Source of the DNA: UBA1858 sp965658595
GTDB lineage: Bacteria; Pseudomonadota; Gammaproteobacteria; UBA4575
DNA length: 7,748 nt
Direction: 5' to 3'
Assembly: GCA_965658595.1 (NCBI GenBank)
Contig: CBFHSW010000115.1
Coordinates: 1 to 7,748, forward strand
A program made the position numbers and the translations under genes. Position 1 is the first letter of the stretch; each line of letters begins with the position of its first letter. The notes under the pieces are model-generated. The model was not told the origin of the DNA. It did not search any database and worked only from the letters and a program-made list of their open reading frames with translations. This document shows positions 7,522-7,748 of the stretch, piece by piece.

Positions 7522-7616
7522 AATCTGTTGGTTTATGTCAATGTCGAAGCAATATAAATCAACAACTTGATGTGCTGTTTTTTCTCTGCGACACAAGCAC
7601 GTTGACATAACAGATT
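7522..7616. repeat. Large imperfect inverted repeat, possible structured RNA
   Basis: Three collinear arms pair: AATCTG (7522-7527) with CAGATT (7611-7616), TTATGTCAA (7533-7541) with TTGACATAA (7602-7610), and TGTCG (7542-7546) with CGACA (7589-7593). One 5-base bulge (7528-7532) and one 8-base bulge (7594-7601) interrupt the stem, giving 20 possible base pairs. Inside the loop, ATCAA and TTGAT (7558-7571) form a smaller hairpin around CAAC. It is flanked by AGCA (7548-7551) and TGCT (7573-7576) and followed by six T residues (7578-7583). The right end of the outer stem runs into a T-rich stretch, as in a transcript end. It may be a small RNA, a weak terminator or a protein-binding region; none can be chosen by eye. 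Confidence 0.45.
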
Positions 7617-7645
7617 TTATTACAAAAAAATGGTTTTTTTCATTA

Positions 7646-7677
7646 ATGTAACATCATCGTCATATTCTCTCTATACT
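7646..7677 (+). promoter_or_regulatory. Predicted promoter with PhoB-box-like upstream element
   Basis: The -10 element is TATACT (7672-7677), five of six bases of the consensus. There is no good -35; GTAACA (7648-7653) at 18-base spacing is the closest. Overlapping it, ATGTAAC-ATCA-TCGTCAT (7646-7663) has the 7-4-7 layout of a PhoB box (consensus CTGTCAT-4-CTGTCAT), with four of seven matches in the first half and five in the second. PhoB boxes usually replace the -35, as this would. The 8-base distance to the -10 is slightly short compared with E. coli phoA. The promoter call is moderately supported; PhoB control is a hypothesis. Confidence 0.5.
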
Positions 7678-7724
7678 CTCCAGCTGTCAGACAACTGACC
7701 TATGAGAAATTAATCCGCTGGAGA
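7677..7724 (+). promoter_or_regulatory. Nested inverted repeats in the leader, covering the Shine-Dalgarno site
   Basis: TCTCCAGC (7677-7684) is the exact reverse complement of GCTGGAGA (7717-7724), which contains the Shine-Dalgarno bases of the gene at 7732. Between them GTCAG-ACAA-CTGAC (7686-7699) forms a second perfect hairpin or a 14-base operator-like palindrome. If both form in RNA, the ribosome site would be hidden. However, from the -10 position transcription should start near 7684, so most of the left outer arm may not be transcribed. The inner hairpin would then sit at the very 5' end of the message. Confidence 0.45.
7720..7723 (+). promoter_or_regulatory. Shine-Dalgarno GGAG of the gene entering at the right edge
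   Basis: GGAG, within CTGGAGA, lies 8 bases upstream of the ATG at 7732. This is ideal spacing and the main evidence that the ATG is a real start. Confidence 0.7.
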
Positions 7725-7731
7725 TTTATCA

Positions 7732-7748
7732 ATGAATTATTTATGTAG
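7732..7748 (+). CDS. Start of an unidentified gene (3' end beyond the window)
   Basis: Only five full codons are visible (Met-Asn-Tyr-Leu-Cys) plus two bases, so the product cannot be identified. The start is supported by the ideal Shine-Dalgarno sequence and by the promoter-like element about 55 bases upstream. No in-frame stop occurs before the window ends. The long gap after the ABC transporter gene and the separate promoter suggest the first gene of a new transcription unit. If the upstream element is a true PhoB box, a phosphate-related product such as a phosphate-binding protein or phosphatase would be expected, but nothing in the five residues tests this. Confidence 0.6.

Larger units (their letters stand above)
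7311..7645. other. Non-coding stretch after the ABC transporter gene
   Basis: No credible gene is seen on either strand. A reading frame running to 7461 lies mostly inside the ABC transporter gene in another frame and resembles no protein I know. The stretch contains loosely repeated TGGTGTCTA and GGTCAT motifs between 7335 and 7440, a perfect palindrome at 7487-7498, a large imperfect inverted repeat at 7522-7616 and an A7-TGG-T7 tract at 7624-7640. It looks like a boundary between transcription units, possibly including a small RNA. A strong GC-rich terminator hairpin is absent. Confidence 0.6.

Noticed and set aside
7602..7607. Consensus -35 TTGACA
   Set aside because: No acceptable -10 lies 15-19 bases downstream, where the sequence is an A tract. 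The hexamer is better explained as part of the inverted repeat arm.
7702..7713. Three-codon open frame (Met-Arg-Asn-stop) in the leader
   Set aside because: It is too short to be a leader peptide with regulatory codons and has no ribosome-binding site of its own.

Overview
The window is about 40% GC by eye and reads like a chromosomal housekeeping region of a gammaproteobacterium. The main taxonomic clue is the 3' part of zipA directly upstream of ligA: ZipA is a division protein largely confined to Gammaproteobacteria, and zipA-ligA is a common pairing there. Mpl, a murein-recycling ligase, fits the same group. I cannot name a genus from sequence alone. All seven recognisable genes, and the start of an eighth at the right edge, lie on the + strand.

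Positions 1-4406 hold a tight run: the end of zipA (FtsZ-binding domain), ligA (complete NAD-dependent DNA ligase), a small multi-pass membrane protein of unknown function, and mpl (recycles murein tripeptide onto UDP-MurNAc). The gaps are 37, 6 and 3 bases, so these genes are probably co-transcribed and partly translationally coupled. Three of the four concern division, replication/repair or cell wall; the membrane protein is the unexplained member.

Positions 4407-7310 hold a stand-alone LON substrate-binding-domain protein, a thioredoxin with a short C-terminal tail, and a complete ABC-exporter half-transporter. The gaps are 59, 28 and 57 bases. The first two have good Shine-Dalgarno sequences that fix their starts. 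No convincing intrinsic terminator or promoter is visible between these genes, so they may continue the same transcript.

Positions 7311-7731 form a 421-base stretch with no credible gene. It is the least ordinary part of the window. It has a large imperfect inverted repeat (7522-7616), a perfect 12-base palindrome, an A7-TGG-T7 tract, and then what looks like the promoter and leader of a new gene starting at 7732. That promoter has a TATACT -10 element and an upstream element resembling a PhoB box. A nested inverted repeat spans the start of the leader and the Shine-Dalgarno site. No mobile element, CRISPR array, tRNA or rRNA was seen. I found no clearly new multi-gene system; the best leads are the unknown membrane protein and the leader region at the right edge.
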